Source: Actinomycetota bacterium (GTDB lineage: Bacteria; Actinomycetota; Thermoleophilia; Gaiellales; Gaiellaceae). From it: a stretch of 56,355 nt of DNA. A model generated the notes under the pieces. That model saw only the letters and a program-made list of their open reading frames with translations. It was not told the origin of the DNA and ran no database searches. Shown here piece after piece: positions 8,225-15,893 of this stretch (its first letter is position 1; every line of letters begins with the position of its first letter). The translations under genes and the position numbers were made by a program. The stretch lies in NCBI GenBank assembly GCA_005883355.1, contig VAXG01000103.1, positions 1 to 56,355 of the forward strand, given 5' to 3'.

Positions 8225-9259
8225 TTATCGGTCTCCCGCGGAGAGGAACCAGATGACGAAACCGCCGTAGACGGCGATCAGGAGCGCTCCCTCCCAACGC
8301 CGGGCACGGCCGTCACGGATCACGAAGCCGACGAAGAGCGCCGCCGCACCCATGGCCACGAGCTCGATCGGCCTGAACGCAAGCGAGAGCGGGTGCGCGG
8401 AGGCGAAGGACGCCAACGTGACCACGGGGATGACGAGGAGTCCGACCTGGGCGCTCGAGGAGATCGCGATCTCGGTCGCGAGCTTCATCTTCCCGCGGCG
8501 GGCGATCACGACCGCGCCACCGTGCTCAGCAGCATTGCCGACGATCGCGACGATGACGATTGCGATGAAGAACTCGGAGAGATTCGCCGCTTCCGCGAAG
8601 GCCTGGAGGGAGTGGACGAGGATCTCGCTGATCACCGCGGTCGCTGCCGTGGCCGCTCCGAGGATCACGAGTGCCGTGCGCAGGCTCCATCCGCTCGAGT
8701 CGGTTACCTCGTGTGCCGGGCGACGCCTGAGATCGGCGATCGTGACGGCGAGGTAGAGGCCGAGCAGCACGATCGCAGGGCCGACGCTGAGCACGGCGAG
8801 CGAGTGGCGATTCGGGTTGCTGTGCCACCCGGGGACCGACGGGATCAGCAGCAGCACCACGGCGACGATGACAAGGCCCAGCTGGCTGAGCAGCGAGCGC
8901 CGGTCGAGCTCTGCGTTGTCCTTGCCGAGGACCAGCGCCGCACCGAGCACGAGCAGGATGTTCGAGACGATGCTGCCGGCCACCGAGCCACGCACGACAT
9001 CAGGCAGGTTGTCCGCAACCGCGATCAGGGCGATGATGACCTCGGGCGCGTTTCCGAAGCTCGCGTTCAACAGACCGCCGATGCGTGGGCCCGTGTGTTC
9101 TCCCGCGTGTTCGGTCGCCTCCCCGATCAGCCAGGCCAGGGGGATCAACGAGAGCGCGGCCAGCACGAACAGGGCCGTCTTGTCCGGGTGGACGAAGACG
9201 TCGAGGAGCGTCGTGATCGGGGCGAGCGCGAGCGAAGCCCAAAGGAGTCGTCGCGCCAC
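8225..9259 (-). CDS. cax: Ca2+/H+ antiporter of the CaCA family (Cax type)
   Basis: A 344-aa inner-membrane exchanger with about 11 hydrophobic segments. The two inverted alpha-repeats that bind Ca2+ are present: GNAPEVIIALIA in the first half and GNAAEHGGAVVIA in the second, the c1/c2 motifs of Cax proteins. An acidic-poor loop (DLRRRPAHEV) separates the halves. GTG 9259 is preferred because TAGGCT at 9273-9268 ends 8 nt before it (leaderless). Role: Ca2+ (or Mn2+) efflux driven by the proton gradient. It is transcribed away from the Cys-rich orphan. Confidence 0.93.
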   Translation of the reverse strand: MARRLLWASLALAPITTLLDVFVHPDKTALFVLAALSLIPLAWLIGEATEHAGEHTGPRIGGLLNASFGNAPEVIIALIAVADNLPDVVRGSVAGSIVSNILLVLGAALVLGKDNAELDRRSLLSQLGLVIVAVVLLLIPSVPGWHSNPNRHSLAVLSVGPAIVLLGLYLAVTIADLRRRPAHEVTDSSGWSLRTALVILGAATAATAVISEILVHSLQAFAEAANLSEFFIAIVIVAIVGNAAEHGGAVVIARRGKMKLATEIAISSSAQVGLLVIPVVTLASFASAHPLSLAFRPIELVAMGAAALFVGFVIRDGRARRWEGALLIAVYGGFVIWFLSAGDR

Positions 9260-9266
9260 GAGCTCC

Positions 9267-9273
9267 TAGCCTA
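9267..9273. promoter_or_regulatory. Symmetric TAGCCTA -10 element upstream of cax
   Basis: Leftward it reads TAGGCT, 8 nt from GTG 9259. Rightward TAGCCT could also fire, but the rightward gene has a better promoter at 9310-9338. Confidence 0.45.
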
Positions 9274-9309
9274 GCGGCCTTAGCTGATCTACAGCCTTCA
9301 TGTCAAGTC

Positions 9310-9338
9310 TTGCGGAGGCCGCTTTTCGGGACGACAAT
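9310..9338 (+). promoter_or_regulatory. Promoter of the Cys-rich gene (TTGCGG -17 bp- GACAAT)
   Basis: TTGCGG (9310-9315), a 17-bp spacer and GACAAT (9333-9338) end 6 nt before ATG 9345. It has one of the better -35 boxes in the window and predicts a leaderless mRNA. Confidence 0.5.
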
Positions 9339-9344
9339 TCCGGC

Positions 9345-9773
9345 ATGCAACCACCACCGGCCCAGCGCCTCGAGGCACTGACCGTTACGGAGCTTCCGCT
9401 CCGGCCTCAGGACGAGTTGGAGTGCCGCAGGTGTGAGGTGCACTGCGACAAGGTGGTCTATCCGTCCGCATGCGTGGAGCGCGCCTGCCCGTTCTTGTAT
9501 GCCTACGAGGAATTCGGGCACACGTACATCGGCTGTATGCAGCGGGTGTACGGCGTCGAGATCGATCTGGAGATGCTGCGAGAAGCCGAGGCGCGCCGCG
9601 AAGGGTTCGGTGCGATGCGCACGACGCGTGCGCCGCTCCCGATGTGCCGCGTCGAGGTGGAGGAGTGCTACGACGCGGGACGATCGGGCGAGCTCGGGTG
9701 CGTGAACCCGGAATTCCACGAGCTTCCCCTCGGCAGACCGACGTTCAAGGTCTTCGCCCAGCTGGCGGACTGA
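9345..9773 (+). CDS. Cys-rich protein of unknown function
   Basis: 142 aa with nine cysteines and no membrane segment. Numbered from an in-frame ATG at 9300, they fall at 42, 45, 49, 58, 63, 79, 116, 123 and 134. A CxxCxxxC run (CRRCEVHC) is followed by CVERACPFLYAY and a GCMQRVYGVEIDLEML segment. The spacing suggests metal (Zn or Fe-S) binding, but no family is recognised. ATG 9345 is preferred over 9300 because the promoter just upstream places the transcript start there. It converges on nfo with a GC hairpin between them. Confidence 0.7.
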   Translation: MQPPPAQRLEALTVTELPLRPQDELECRRCEVHCDKVVYPSACVERACPFLYAYEEFGHTYIGCMQRVYGVEIDLEMLREAEARREGFGAMRTTRAPLPMCRVEVEECYDAGRSGELGCVNPEFHELPLGRPTFKVFAQLAD

Positions 9774-9790
9774 GCGCGCGGACCCCAGGC

Positions 9791-9819
9791 GCGTCGCGGC
9801 CGCGTCGAGCCGGCGACGC
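9791..9819. terminator. Candidate bidirectional terminator hairpin
   Basis: GCGTCGC (9791-9797) pairs with GCGACGC (9813-9819) between two convergent genes, the Cys-rich orphan and nfo. There is no T-tract on either strand. Confidence 0.35.
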
Positions 9820-9822
9820 TCT

Positions 9823-10665
9823 CTAGGAGGTCGCGCGGGCGTGGAGCTCGCGAAGCTTGCGGATCTCGTCGGCGTTCGGGCCCTTTCCGTCTGCGCCGGG
9901 CACCTCGAGGACGACGGGTAGCGCTTGCAGCTTCGGGTGCGCGAGGAAGACCCCGAGCCCCTCGCCGATCAACCCTTCCCCGATGTTGTCATGGCGGTCG
10001 CGATTCGATCCAAGCGGCGCCTTGGCGTCGTTCGCATGGAGCGCGCGCAGGCGGTCGAGCCCGATGCGCTGGTCGAGATCCTCCAGCAACGCGGACCAGG
10101 TCGACGCATCGGTGACATCCACGCCTGACACGAAGAGATGGCACGAGTCGAGACAGACGCCGAGGCGCTCGTGCCGTCCGAGCGCGGTGAAGACGGCGGC
10201 GAGCTCGTCGAGCGAGCGACCGATCGTCCCGCCCGCGCCGGCGGAGTTCTCCATCAGCAACCAGGTTCGGTCGTTGCAGCGGTCGAGCACCTGCTCGACC
10301 GCCGGCACGAGCCGCTCGAGGGCGGTCTCGAAGCCGGCACCGAGATGCGAGCCGAGGTGCAAGACAACCGCGTCGGCCTCGAGCACGCACGCCGTGTCGA
10401 CCGTCGCGCGCATGGTGTCGACGCTCTTCGAGTAGATCGCGTCGTCCGGCGCGGCGAGGTTCACGAGATAGAGCGCGTGAACGAGGACAGGGACGCCGGC
10501 CTCCTCGCGTTTCGACCTGAACTCCTCGAGATCCGCGGGGTCGTGCTCGGGGAACCGCCAGGTGCGTGGGCTCTGGACGAAGAGCTGCACCGTCTCCGCG
10601 CCCATCGCGGCCCCGTTGTCGAGCGCCTTCTTCACACCTCCAGGACAGTGGGCACCGAACAGCAC
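9823..10665 (-). CDS. nfo: Deoxyribonuclease IV (AP endonuclease)
   Basis: Class II AP endonuclease of base-excision repair, a TIM barrel with a tri-zinc site. Ligand motifs are visible in order: VLVHALYLVNLA, VVLHLGSH, LLMENSAGAGG (Glu), VCLDSCHLF (Asp and His), LHANDAK, DRHDNIGEG and the terminal LEVPG Glu. 280 aa is full length. Start is GTG 10665 (VLFGAHCPGG); TAGGTT at 10677-10672 ends 6 nt before it. It is divergent from gltX with only 17 bp between start codons. Confidence 0.95.
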   Translation of the reverse strand: MLFGAHCPGGVKKALDNGAAMGAETVQLFVQSPRTWRFPEHDPADLEEFRSKREEAGVPVLVHALYLVNLAAPDDAIYSKSVDTMRATVDTACVLEADAVVLHLGSHLGAGFETALERLVPAVEQVLDRCNDRTWLLMENSAGAGGTIGRSLDELAAVFTALGRHERLGVCLDSCHLFVSGVDVTDASTWSALLEDLDQRIGLDRLRALHANDAKAPLGSNRDRHDNIGEGLIGEGLGVFLAHPKLQALPVVLEVPGADGKGPNADEIRKLRELHARATS

Positions 10666-10670
10666 GCCAG

Positions 10671-10677
10671 TAACCTA
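10671..10677. promoter_or_regulatory. Shared bidirectional -10 (TAACCTA) for nfo and gltX
   Basis: TAACCT rightward (10671-10676) ends exactly 6 nt before gltX GTG 10683. TAGGTT leftward (10677-10672) ends exactly 6 nt before nfo GTG 10665. Seven base pairs appear to position both start sites, with no room for any 5' leader. Confidence 0.6.
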
Positions 10678-10682
10678 ACGGT

Positions 10683-11951
10683 GTGTCCGTTCGTGTCCGC
10701 ATGGCTCCGAGCCCGACCGGCTTCCTCCACATCGGGAACGTCCGGACGGCGCTCTTCAACTGGCTGTTCGCCCGCAACAAGGGCGGGGAATTTCGACTGC
10801 GGATCGAGAACACCGACACGAGCCGCGAGGTGGAGGAGGCGACCCAGCAGATCCAGGATTCCCTTCGCTGGCTCGGGCTCGACTGGGACGGCGACGTCAC
10901 CTTCCAGCTCGACCGGCTGCAGGACTGTGCCGCCGTCGCGCACCGTCTCGTCGAGGAGGGGAAAGCGTACGAGGACGAGGGCGCGATTCGCTTTCGCATG
11001 CCTGACGAGGGCGGCACGGCCTGGGACGACGCGGTGCGCGGCCGGATCGAGTTCCCGAACGACAAGCTCGAGGACCTCGTACTCGTTCGCTCCGACGGAC
11101 GGCCGACCTACAACTTCGCGTCGCCGATGGAGGACGTATGGGACGGAATCACCCACGTCATTCGCGGTGAGGACCACATCTCGAACACGCCGAAGCAGAT
11201 CAACATCATCCGCGCCGTCGGCGCTGAACCTCCCGTCTACGCGCATGTCTCGCACGTCCTGGGCCCCGACGGCAAGAGCCTGTCGAAGCGACATGGATCG
11301 GTGACCGTGGACGAGTTTCGACACGCGGGTTATTACGCGCCCGCGTTGATGAACTTCCTCGCGCTCCTCGGCTGGAGCTACGACGACAAGACTACGATCA
11401 TGTCGCGCGACGAGTTGATCGAGCGGTTCAGCCTCGACCGCGTGGTTCCGAGCCCGGCCACGTTCGACTACGAGAAGCTCGACTGGCTGAACGGGATGTA
11501 CCTGCGAGCTCTGTCACCGGAGGAGTACGCCGCCGAGCTCGTGCGCTACCTGCGCGATGAGGGCTACGACTGGGACGAAGCGCTCATTCGGCGGGCTGCG
11601 CCGATCGTGCAGGAGAAGATCGAGCGCTTCGGACAGTTCCCCGACTTCGCCGGATTCCTCTTCCGCGACATCGAGCCGGATCTAGCACTGCTCAACGGGG
11701 CCGCCCCGGTCGTCACCGCCGCCCGTGAGGAGCTCCAGAGTGTGGAGCCGTTCGCCGCTCCCGAGATCGAGGCCGCGCTGCGTGCTCTGGCCGACCGGCT
11801 GGAGCTGTCACCGCGCAAGGCTTTCGAGCCCATCCGCGTCGCGGTCACCGGCTCGAAGGTCTCACCCGGCTTGTTCGAGAGCCTGGAGCTGCTCGGGAGG
11901 GAGGAAACGCTGCGCCGTCTCAGCGCTGCTGCCGACCGCGCAGCTGTCTAG
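10683..11951 (+). CDS. gltX: Glutamyl-tRNA synthetase
   Basis: Class I aminoacyl-tRNA synthetase charging tRNA-Glu (and tRNA-Gln if non-discriminating). The HIGH motif is SPTGFLHIGNVRTAL (10-24) and the KMSKS equivalent is KSLSKR (198-203). The C-terminal anticodon-binding helical cage is present, with the typical ending SPRKAFEPIRVAVTGSKVSPGLFESLELLG. At 422 aa it is shorter than the usual 465-490, with compact insertions in the catalytic half. GTG 10683 directly starts VSVRVRMAPSPTG. No glnS or gatCAB is in view, so Gln specificity stays open. Confidence 0.95.
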   Translation: MSVRVRMAPSPTGFLHIGNVRTALFNWLFARNKGGEFRLRIENTDTSREVEEATQQIQDSLRWLGLDWDGDVTFQLDRLQDCAAVAHRLVEEGKAYEDEGAIRFRMPDEGGTAWDDAVRGRIEFPNDKLEDLVLVRSDGRPTYNFASPMEDVWDGITHVIRGEDHISNTPKQINIIRAVGAEPPVYAHVSHVLGPDGKSLSKRHGSVTVDEFRHAGYYAPALMNFLALLGWSYDDKTTIMSRDELIERFSLDRVVPSPATFDYEKLDWLNGMYLRALSPEEYAAELVRYLRDEGYDWDEALIRRAAPIVQEKIERFGQFPDFAGFLFRDIEPDLALLNGAAPVVTAAREELQSVEPFAAPEIEAALRALADRLELSPRKAFEPIRVAVTGSKVSPGLFESLELLGREETLRRLSAAADRAAV

Positions 11952-12134
11952 GGCTCGCGAGCGGGTCGAGCGCGCGCTGGAACGCAAGCCAGGAACGGCG
12001 CCTGAACTGCGGTGAAGGCCGCGGGATGCGGCTCGAAGCTCGATCGATCTCGTGCTCGTAGTCGCGCTGGGAATCGGCACCCTCGCTTCTCATTTTCAAC
12101 TAGTAAACGGAGTCTCCCGGGATGTAGGTACGCG

Positions 12135-12140
12135 TAGAAT
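12135..12140 (+). promoter_or_regulatory. -10 element TAGAAT of the receiver gene
   Basis: It ends 10 nt before GTG 12151, predicting a leaderless or nearly leaderless mRNA. It lies at the end of the 199-bp gap after gltX, which otherwise shows no gene. Confidence 0.5.
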
Positions 12141-12150
12141 CCCGGCCCGC

Positions 12151-12531
12151 GTGGACTCGCCCAGCCACACCGTGCTTGTCGTCGACGACGACGCAGCCAT
12201 CCGTTTCCTGTGCCGTGTGAACCTGGAGCTCGACGGTTGGGCCGTACGCGAAGCAGGAACGCTCGACCAGGCTCGGGAGACCCTCGCGGCGGGCCCCGTC
12301 GACGTCGTCGTGCTCGACGTTCACGTCGGAGCCGAGAGCGGGCTCGCCTTCATTGCGGAGATTCGGGGGCGCCACGCGGGTCTCCCCGTCGTGCTGCTCA
12401 CCGGGTCGGTCGGGTCGCCGGATGTCGAAGGAGTCGACGCCGACGCAGTGATCTCGAAGCCTTTCACGCTCGAGCAACTGACCGGTACAGTCGGCAGGTT
12501 CGTGGTACGAAACCGCCCCGAGGCTCGATAG
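12151..12531 (+). CDS. Single-domain response regulator receiver protein
   Basis: 126 aa, a CheY-like receiver with no output domain. Acid pocket D12/D13 (VVDDDAA), phospho-acceptor D56 (VVLDVHVG), T84 (VLLTGS) and K103 (ISKPFT) are all present, so it should be phosphorylatable. No histidine kinase is adjacent. The frame extends further upstream, but GTG 12151 follows a TAGAAT -10 and starts right before beta-1 (HTVLVVDDD). Its TAG stop codon forms the first half of the next gene's -10. It precedes a peptidase run; a regulatory link is only inferred. Confidence 0.85.
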   Translation: MDSPSHTVLVVDDDAAIRFLCRVNLELDGWAVREAGTLDQARETLAAGPVDVVVLDVHVGAESGLAFIAEIRGRHAGLPVVLLTGSVGSPDVEGVDADAVISKPFTLEQLTGTVGRFVVRNRPEAR

Positions 12532-12534
12532 AGT
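12529..12534 (+). promoter_or_regulatory. -10 element TAGAGT overlapping the receiver gene's stop codon
   Basis: The TAG at 12529-12531 is both stop codon and first half of the hexamer. It ends 7 nt before ATG 12542 of the M3-like peptidase. Confidence 0.5.
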
Positions 12535-12541
12535 CTTCGAG

Positions 12542-14050
12542 ATGTCGACCACTGCGGTACGCAGTCCCGCGGAGTTCGAGGAACAACTCCAGCGGTATCT
12601 GTACGAGCGGTCGGAGGAGGGGCGAGCCGTCCGCGTTGGCGAGAAAGAGGTATCGGAGCAGGCGGCGATCGTCGCCCGGTACGCCGACCTCTTCAGCCGT
12701 GACCAGTTGCGGGCGCTCAGAGACGAGGAGGAGCGCGCGGTCGAAGATCGGCGCGAATGGCTCTACCGGCTCCGGAAGACCTGCGAGAGCGGGCTCATCG
12801 CAGCTGAGCTCGCCGAGAAAGACGACGAGCTCGAGAACGAGATCCTCGCAGCGCGCGTCGAATTCAAGGGAGAGGAGCTCCCCCTGCGCTCCGCACTGGC
12901 CAGGCTCTCGGTCATCTCCGACTACGCGGACCGCGACGAGCTCGGAGAGCGCTATAGGCGGAGGTCAGCCGACTTCAACGAACAGCGGCTCGAGCTCCTC
13001 CGCGCTTACGAGGAGCTGGAGGCGGACCTGACGGAAGAGCCCGACGCGGTGGCGAGGACAGAGGAGGAGAAGCAGATCTCCCTGCGCGACCTGGAACACG
13101 TCCTCGCGGCCGCGAGCGACGAGATCGAGAGCCGCTTCGTGGCGTCGCGCGAACGTTGGTTCGAGCGGTTGCTCGGCCCGGACCGCGAGGAGCTGCCGTC
13201 GTCCGCGCACATGGGTTACATCCGGCGGCTGTCGCCGCTCGACTCCACGTACACCAAGGAGCGCGCGACTGACGTCTGCCTGGCGACTCTGTCGGCGCTC
13301 GGCTTCGACCTCGCCGCGGACCGCAACATCCGTCTCGACCTCGACGACAGGCCGCAGAAGTCTCCCCGCGCGTGCGTGATCGCGTCCGATCCGCCGCACG
13401 TCGTCCACCTGATCACTCGTGCGCAGGGCGGCCTGCACGACTATCAGGCTTTCCTGCACGAAGCCGGTCACGCTCTCCACTACGCGGGTGTCGATCCGAA
13501 TCTGCCCTACACCTTCCGCAGGCTCTCCCGCGATCATGCGCTGACCGAGATCTACTCCTACATCTGCGAGGCAATCACGCGCGAGCCCGCCTGGCACGCC
13601 GAGTACTTCGGCCTTTCGGACGAGGAGGCGAGCACCAACGCGGAGGCGACGATCTTCCTCGAGGCGCTTCTCTTCAAGCGCTACACGGCGAAGCTGCAGT
13701 TCGAGCTCGACTTCTGGTCGAGCTTCGACGAGGCCGGGCTGACCAGCGAGGACTACTCGCAGCGGCTGACCGCAGCGACGGGGATTCGCTATCCGAGCGA
13801 CGGCCACCTGGCGGACATGGATGCCGGTTTCTATTCGGCGGACTACCTGCGCGCCTGGATCCGCCACGCCCAGTTGCGCGCCTACCTCGTCGACGAAGTC
13901 GGCGAGGACTGGTGGCGCAGCGCGAAGACGGGGGAGCTCCTACGCAGTCTCTTCGCCGAGGGAACCAGGCCCTCGAGCGAGGAGATCGCCGGGCGGCTCG
14001 GCTTCGAGCCCTACGACACTGCTCCCCTCAGCTCCGAACTGAGCCACTAG
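12542..14050 (+). CDS. M3-like (oligoendopeptidase F-type) zinc metallopeptidase
   Basis: 502 aa, no signal peptide. The N-terminal 210 residues are helical and highly charged. HEAGH (306-310, in FLHEAGHALHY) is the HExxH zinc motif, and ALTEIYSYICEAI about 26-33 residues later supplies the third Glu ligand, the M3/M32 arrangement. The C-terminal FYSADYLRAWIRHAQLRAYL and LFAEGTRPSSEEIAGRLGF resemble M3 endings. It is about 100 residues shorter than PepF. The M14 gene starts 3 nt after its stop, so the two are cotranscribed. Probable role: intracellular oligopeptide degradation. Confidence 0.8.
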   Translation: MSTTAVRSPAEFEEQLQRYLYERSEEGRAVRVGEKEVSEQAAIVARYADLFSRDQLRALRDEEERAVEDRREWLYRLRKTCESGLIAAELAEKDDELENEILAARVEFKGEELPLRSALARLSVISDYADRDELGERYRRRSADFNEQRLELLRAYEELEADLTEEPDAVARTEEEKQISLRDLEHVLAAASDEIESRFVASRERWFERLLGPDREELPSSAHMGYIRRLSPLDSTYTKERATDVCLATLSALGFDLAADRNIRLDLDDRPQKSPRACVIASDPPHVVHLITRAQGGLHDYQAFLHEAGHALHYAGVDPNLPYTFRRLSRDHALTEIYSYICEAITREPAWHAEYFGLSDEEASTNAEATIFLEALLFKRYTAKLQFELDFWSSFDEAGLTSEDYSQRLTAATGIRYPSDGHLADMDAGFYSADYLRAWIRHAQLRAYLVDEVGEDWWRSAKTGELLRSLFAEGTRPSSEEIAGRLGFEPYDTAPLSSELSH

Positions 14051-14053
14051 TAC

Positions 14054-15736
14054 GTGCGCTCCGTCGCGTACGACCATTTCTACGCCTACGACGAGCTGAC
14101 CGACACGTTGCGCACGTGGGCGGAGGAAGCACCGGCCCTGTGCGCGCTCGAGTCGATCGGCAGGTCGTACGAGGGCCGCGATATCTGGCTCGTCACGGTC
14201 ACGAACGCCGAGACCGGCGTACACGGCGACAAGCCGGCTCTACTGATCGAAGCCAACATCCATTCGATGGAGTGGACCGGGTGCACGGCGGCACTCCACC
14301 TCATTCACCGGCTGCTCGTCGGACATGGCAAGGACGAGCTCGTGACGCGCGCGCTCGACACTCGTGCCTTCTATGTCATCCCGCGCTTGAACCCGGACGG
14401 GGCCGAGAGAGGTCTCGAGGAGCGACGCTTCATCCGCTCGAGCGTTCGGCCGTATCCGCGGGAGGACCCGGCGGACGGTCTCCGTGTCGAGGACCTCGAC
14501 GGTGACGGGCGTGTGCTCGACATGCGCATCGAGGACCCGAACGGTGCCTGGCACCCTCATCCCGACGAGCGCAAGCTGCTCGTTCGCCGCGAGCCCGTCG
14601 ACTCGCCCGAGGACGGGCCCTTCTACCGGCTGCTCACAGAAGGGCGCGTCGAAAACTATGACGGCGTCACGATCAAGGTCCCGCCGCCGCTCGAGGGACT
14701 CGATCTGAATCGCAACTTCCCCGCCGAGTGGGTGCCGGAGCACGAGCAGCGTGGCGCCGGCCCCTACCCGACCTCGGAGCCGGAGGTGCGCGCCATGGTG
14801 CAGGCGGTCACGGATCGACCAAACATCACCGGCCACATCGCCTACCACACGTTCAGCGGTGTTCACCTGCGTCCGTACGCCGGCCGTCCGGACGACGACT
14901 TTCCCACACCCGATCTACGCGCGTACAAGCTGATCGGAGCGCGCGGCACGGAGCTCACGGGCTATCCCGCCATTTCCGTGTTCCACGACTTCAAGTACGA
15001 GCCGAAGCAGACGATCAAGGGCGGAGCACACGACTGGATGTACGACCACCTCGGCGTCTTCTCGTGGACGACCGAGTTCTGGAGCCCTCAGCGCCAGGCC
15101 GGGCTATCCGACTACCACTTCACCGACTGGATCAGAGAGCATCCGATCGAGGACGACGTCAAGCTGATCGAATGGGCAAAGAAGAATTACCCGGACGCGT
15201 ACGTCGACTGGTACGAGTTCGACCATCCCGAGCTCGGCAAGGTCGAGCTGGGTGGCTGGGACATCATCAACTACTGGTTCAACGTTCCGTTCGACCGGTT
15301 GGAGGACGAGGTCGCGCCCCATACCGAGTGGGCGCTCTTCCATCTCCTCGTCTCGCCCCTGCTGGAGGCCCGCTCGCTCGACGTCGAGAAGCTGGGGGAG
15401 AGGTCGTTTCTCGTCCGTCTCGTGTTGCAGAACTCCGGTTGGCTGCCGACGAACGTGACGGAGAAAGCTCTACAGCGGAAGGCCGTTCGGGATCTCGAGG
15501 TCGAGGTCGAGTTGCCTGAGGGTGCCCGGCTCGTCGGCGGTGACCCCAGGACGGAGGCCGGACAACTGAAGGGCCGGAACGACAAGCGCTCCACGACCTG
15601 GTGGGCAAACGACGAATCCACGGGTGACCTCCTCAAGCTCGAGTGGGTCGTCGAGGCGCCGGCAGGAACGCAGATCGGCATCGAGGCGCGGCACCCGCGG
15701 GCCGGCACGGTCCGCAGCAACATCACACTCGAATAG
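14054..15736 (+). CDS. M14-family zinc carboxypeptidase
   Basis: 560 aa. The HxxE zinc pair is H70/E73 in EANIHSMEWTG, DLNRNFP at 217-223 is the substrate-carboxylate Asn-Arg motif, H265 in IAYHTFSG is the third ligand, and the catalytic Glu is in SWTTEFW. A C-terminal beta-sandwich (about 430-560, LEVEVELPEGARLVGG) follows, as in secreted M14 enzymes, yet no signal peptide is visible. The insert at 130-205 (DPADGLRVEDLDGDGRVLD) matches other multi-hundred-residue M14 members. GTG 14054 lies 3 nt after the preceding stop. It works as an exopeptidase on C-termini; cellular site uncertain. Confidence 0.88.
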   Translation: MRSVAYDHFYAYDELTDTLRTWAEEAPALCALESIGRSYEGRDIWLVTVTNAETGVHGDKPALLIEANIHSMEWTGCTAALHLIHRLLVGHGKDELVTRALDTRAFYVIPRLNPDGAERGLEERRFIRSSVRPYPREDPADGLRVEDLDGDGRVLDMRIEDPNGAWHPHPDERKLLVRREPVDSPEDGPFYRLLTEGRVENYDGVTIKVPPPLEGLDLNRNFPAEWVPEHEQRGAGPYPTSEPEVRAMVQAVTDRPNITGHIAYHTFSGVHLRPYAGRPDDDFPTPDLRAYKLIGARGTELTGYPAISVFHDFKYEPKQTIKGGAHDWMYDHLGVFSWTTEFWSPQRQAGLSDYHFTDWIREHPIEDDVKLIEWAKKNYPDAYVDWYEFDHPELGKVELGGWDIINYWFNVPFDRLEDEVAPHTEWALFHLLVSPLLEARSLDVEKLGERSFLVRLVLQNSGWLPTNVTEKALQRKAVRDLEVEVELPEGARLVGGDPRTEAGQLKGRNDKRSTTWWANDESTGDLLKLEWVVEAPAGTQIGIEARHPRAGTVRSNITLE

Positions 15737-15743
15737 CCCCCGT

Positions 15744-15883
15744 CCCTCGACCGAGGGATTCATCGTCACTCCCCCTGGTGAGGGACGCCCAGACGCAGGC
15801 CGGCTCCTACGTTGCGATGCGACGGAGACCGGAGAGTCTCCTGTGGCGTCAACTGCGGCTCCGCGTTCGCGCGGGCAAAGGGA
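15744..15883 (+). promoter_or_regulatory. Highly structured 5' leader RNA of the subtilase gene (candidate riboregulator)
   Basis: The hairpins in order are CCCTC-GACC-GAGGG (15744-15757); a closing stem GACGCC/GGCGTC (15784-15789 with 15845-15850) around a long arm made of CCGGCTCC/GGAG(A)CCGG (15800-15807 with 15824-15832) topped by GTTGC-GAT-GCGAC; and CCGCG-TTCG-CGCGG (15861-15874) just before the ribosome site. It does not match any riboswitch class I can recognise. It may also terminate the M14 transcript. Confidence 0.45.
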
Positions 15884-15893
15884 GTCCTTCGAA

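Noticed and set aside
15744..15883. A known riboswitch (c-di-GMP-I, ydaO, SAM, cobalamin) in the subtilase leader
   Set aside because: The conserved cores of these classes (for example the GEMM GGGCAAACC/GGACGCAAAGCC pair or the B12 box) are not found; only secondary structure is evident.
15624..15893. N-terminal extension of the subtilase from 15624
   Set aside because: Composition is low-complexity Ser/Arg, it overlaps the M14 gene, and a signal peptide plus ribosome site begin at 15894.
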